Below are positions 63,839-64,000 of a stretch of DNA of 64,000 nucleotides, piece after piece. The position numbers were made by a program, and so were the translations under genes. The notes under the pieces are model-generated. The model searched no databases and was not told the origin of the DNA. It saw only the letters and a program-made list of their open reading frames with translations. The stretch covers positions 1 through 64,000 of the forward strand of contig PDHQ01000010.1 of assembly GCA_003339415.1 (NCBI GenBank), read 5' to 3'. How positions within the stretch are numbered: position 1 is the first letter of the stretch; each line of letters opens with the position of its first letter. Source of the stretch: Ophiocordyceps camponoti-saundersi (nom. inval.) (taxonomy: Eukaryota; Ascomycota; Sordariomycetes; Hypocreales; Ophiocordycipitaceae).

Positions 63839-64000
63839 GGTGGATACTGCATAATATAAGTGGGCAGTTCAAGACTAGGTTTTCCTTTAAGATTAGATTG
63901 GAGTCTGGGGATGCGGAGAGAAGGGAAAGGGGGGGGGGGGGGGGGGGAGGGGGAGGGGGAAGCGAGCCCCCAATTTGTAGGGGGGGGGGGGAGCCCCGGT
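63839..64000. other. G-homopolymer-rich end of the window
   Basis: Runs of about 20 and 13 guanines alternate with short interruptions from 63930. Such runs are common assembly or sequencing weak points. No gene. Confidence 0.6.

Overview
The window reads as nuclear DNA of a filamentous ascomycete, most likely a sordariomycete of the order Hypocreales. Genes carry short GT-AG introns of about 50-170 bases, protein families are typical of Pezizomycotina (SET9, GH55, DUF3638-type giant protein, DUF7704, family-2 haem peroxidase), and the first 2.3 kb is an AT-rich block almost devoid of CpA/TpG, the mark of repeat-induced point mutation (RIP). A secreted ADP-ribosyltransferase of the heat-labile-enterotoxin type and many small cysteine-rich secreted proteins fit an insect- or host-associated fungus (Ophiocordyceps/Cordyceps-like); that last step is inference.

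Layout: 1-2330 RIP-degraded AT island; 2821-4576 secreted 5'-nucleotidase; 6143-7192 enterotoxin-A-like ADP-ribosyltransferase; 7743-9339 cytochrome P450; 12650-13394 cysteine-rich single-pass membrane protein; 14127-17616 a tandem family of three small secreted proteins, the first built by tandem exon-intron duplication; 17842-20497 Ap4A phosphorylase and a FIT/Scs3-type lipid-droplet protein; 21622-23973 GH55 glucanase behind a 4.2-kb gene-free, simple-repeat-rich stretch; 28200-30357 F-box/WD40 protein; 31869-32339 DUF7704 membrane protein; 32866-33774 secreted protein with four cysteine modules.

A housekeeping block follows: SET9 histone H4-K20 methyltransferase (34645-36823), mitochondrial ribosomal protein uL14m (37670-38169), RNA polymerase II subunit RPB9 (38488-39612), Pin1-type prolyl isomerase (41154-41901), and a coiled-coil protein resembling augmin subunit HAUS3 (42240-43888). 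Then come a family-2 haem peroxidase with an unusual proline-rich tail (45661-47125), a secreted GH31 glycosidase (47299-49767), a ~3,100-codon DUF3638/ubiquitinyl-hydrolase-type gene cut by one in-frame TAG (50387-59854), two further secreted cysteine-rich proteins (60310-61221 and 61897-62403) and a multi-pass membrane protein (63098-63838).

There is no operon logic. The secreted enzymes (5'-nucleotidase, GH55, GH31, peroxidase) and cysteine-rich proteins suggest extracellular and host-interaction roles, interleaved with conserved core genes. The most interesting structures are: a long in-frame coding-like ORF inside the first intron of RPB9, which would give an alternative RPB9 C-terminus; the symmetrical exon-intron duplications at 14127-14909 and the modular relationship of the three genes there; the single amber codon in the giant gene; and very small exons (3 nt and 15 nt) in the prolyl isomerase and uL14m genes. 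No CRISPR array, rRNA gene or convincing tRNA gene was seen.
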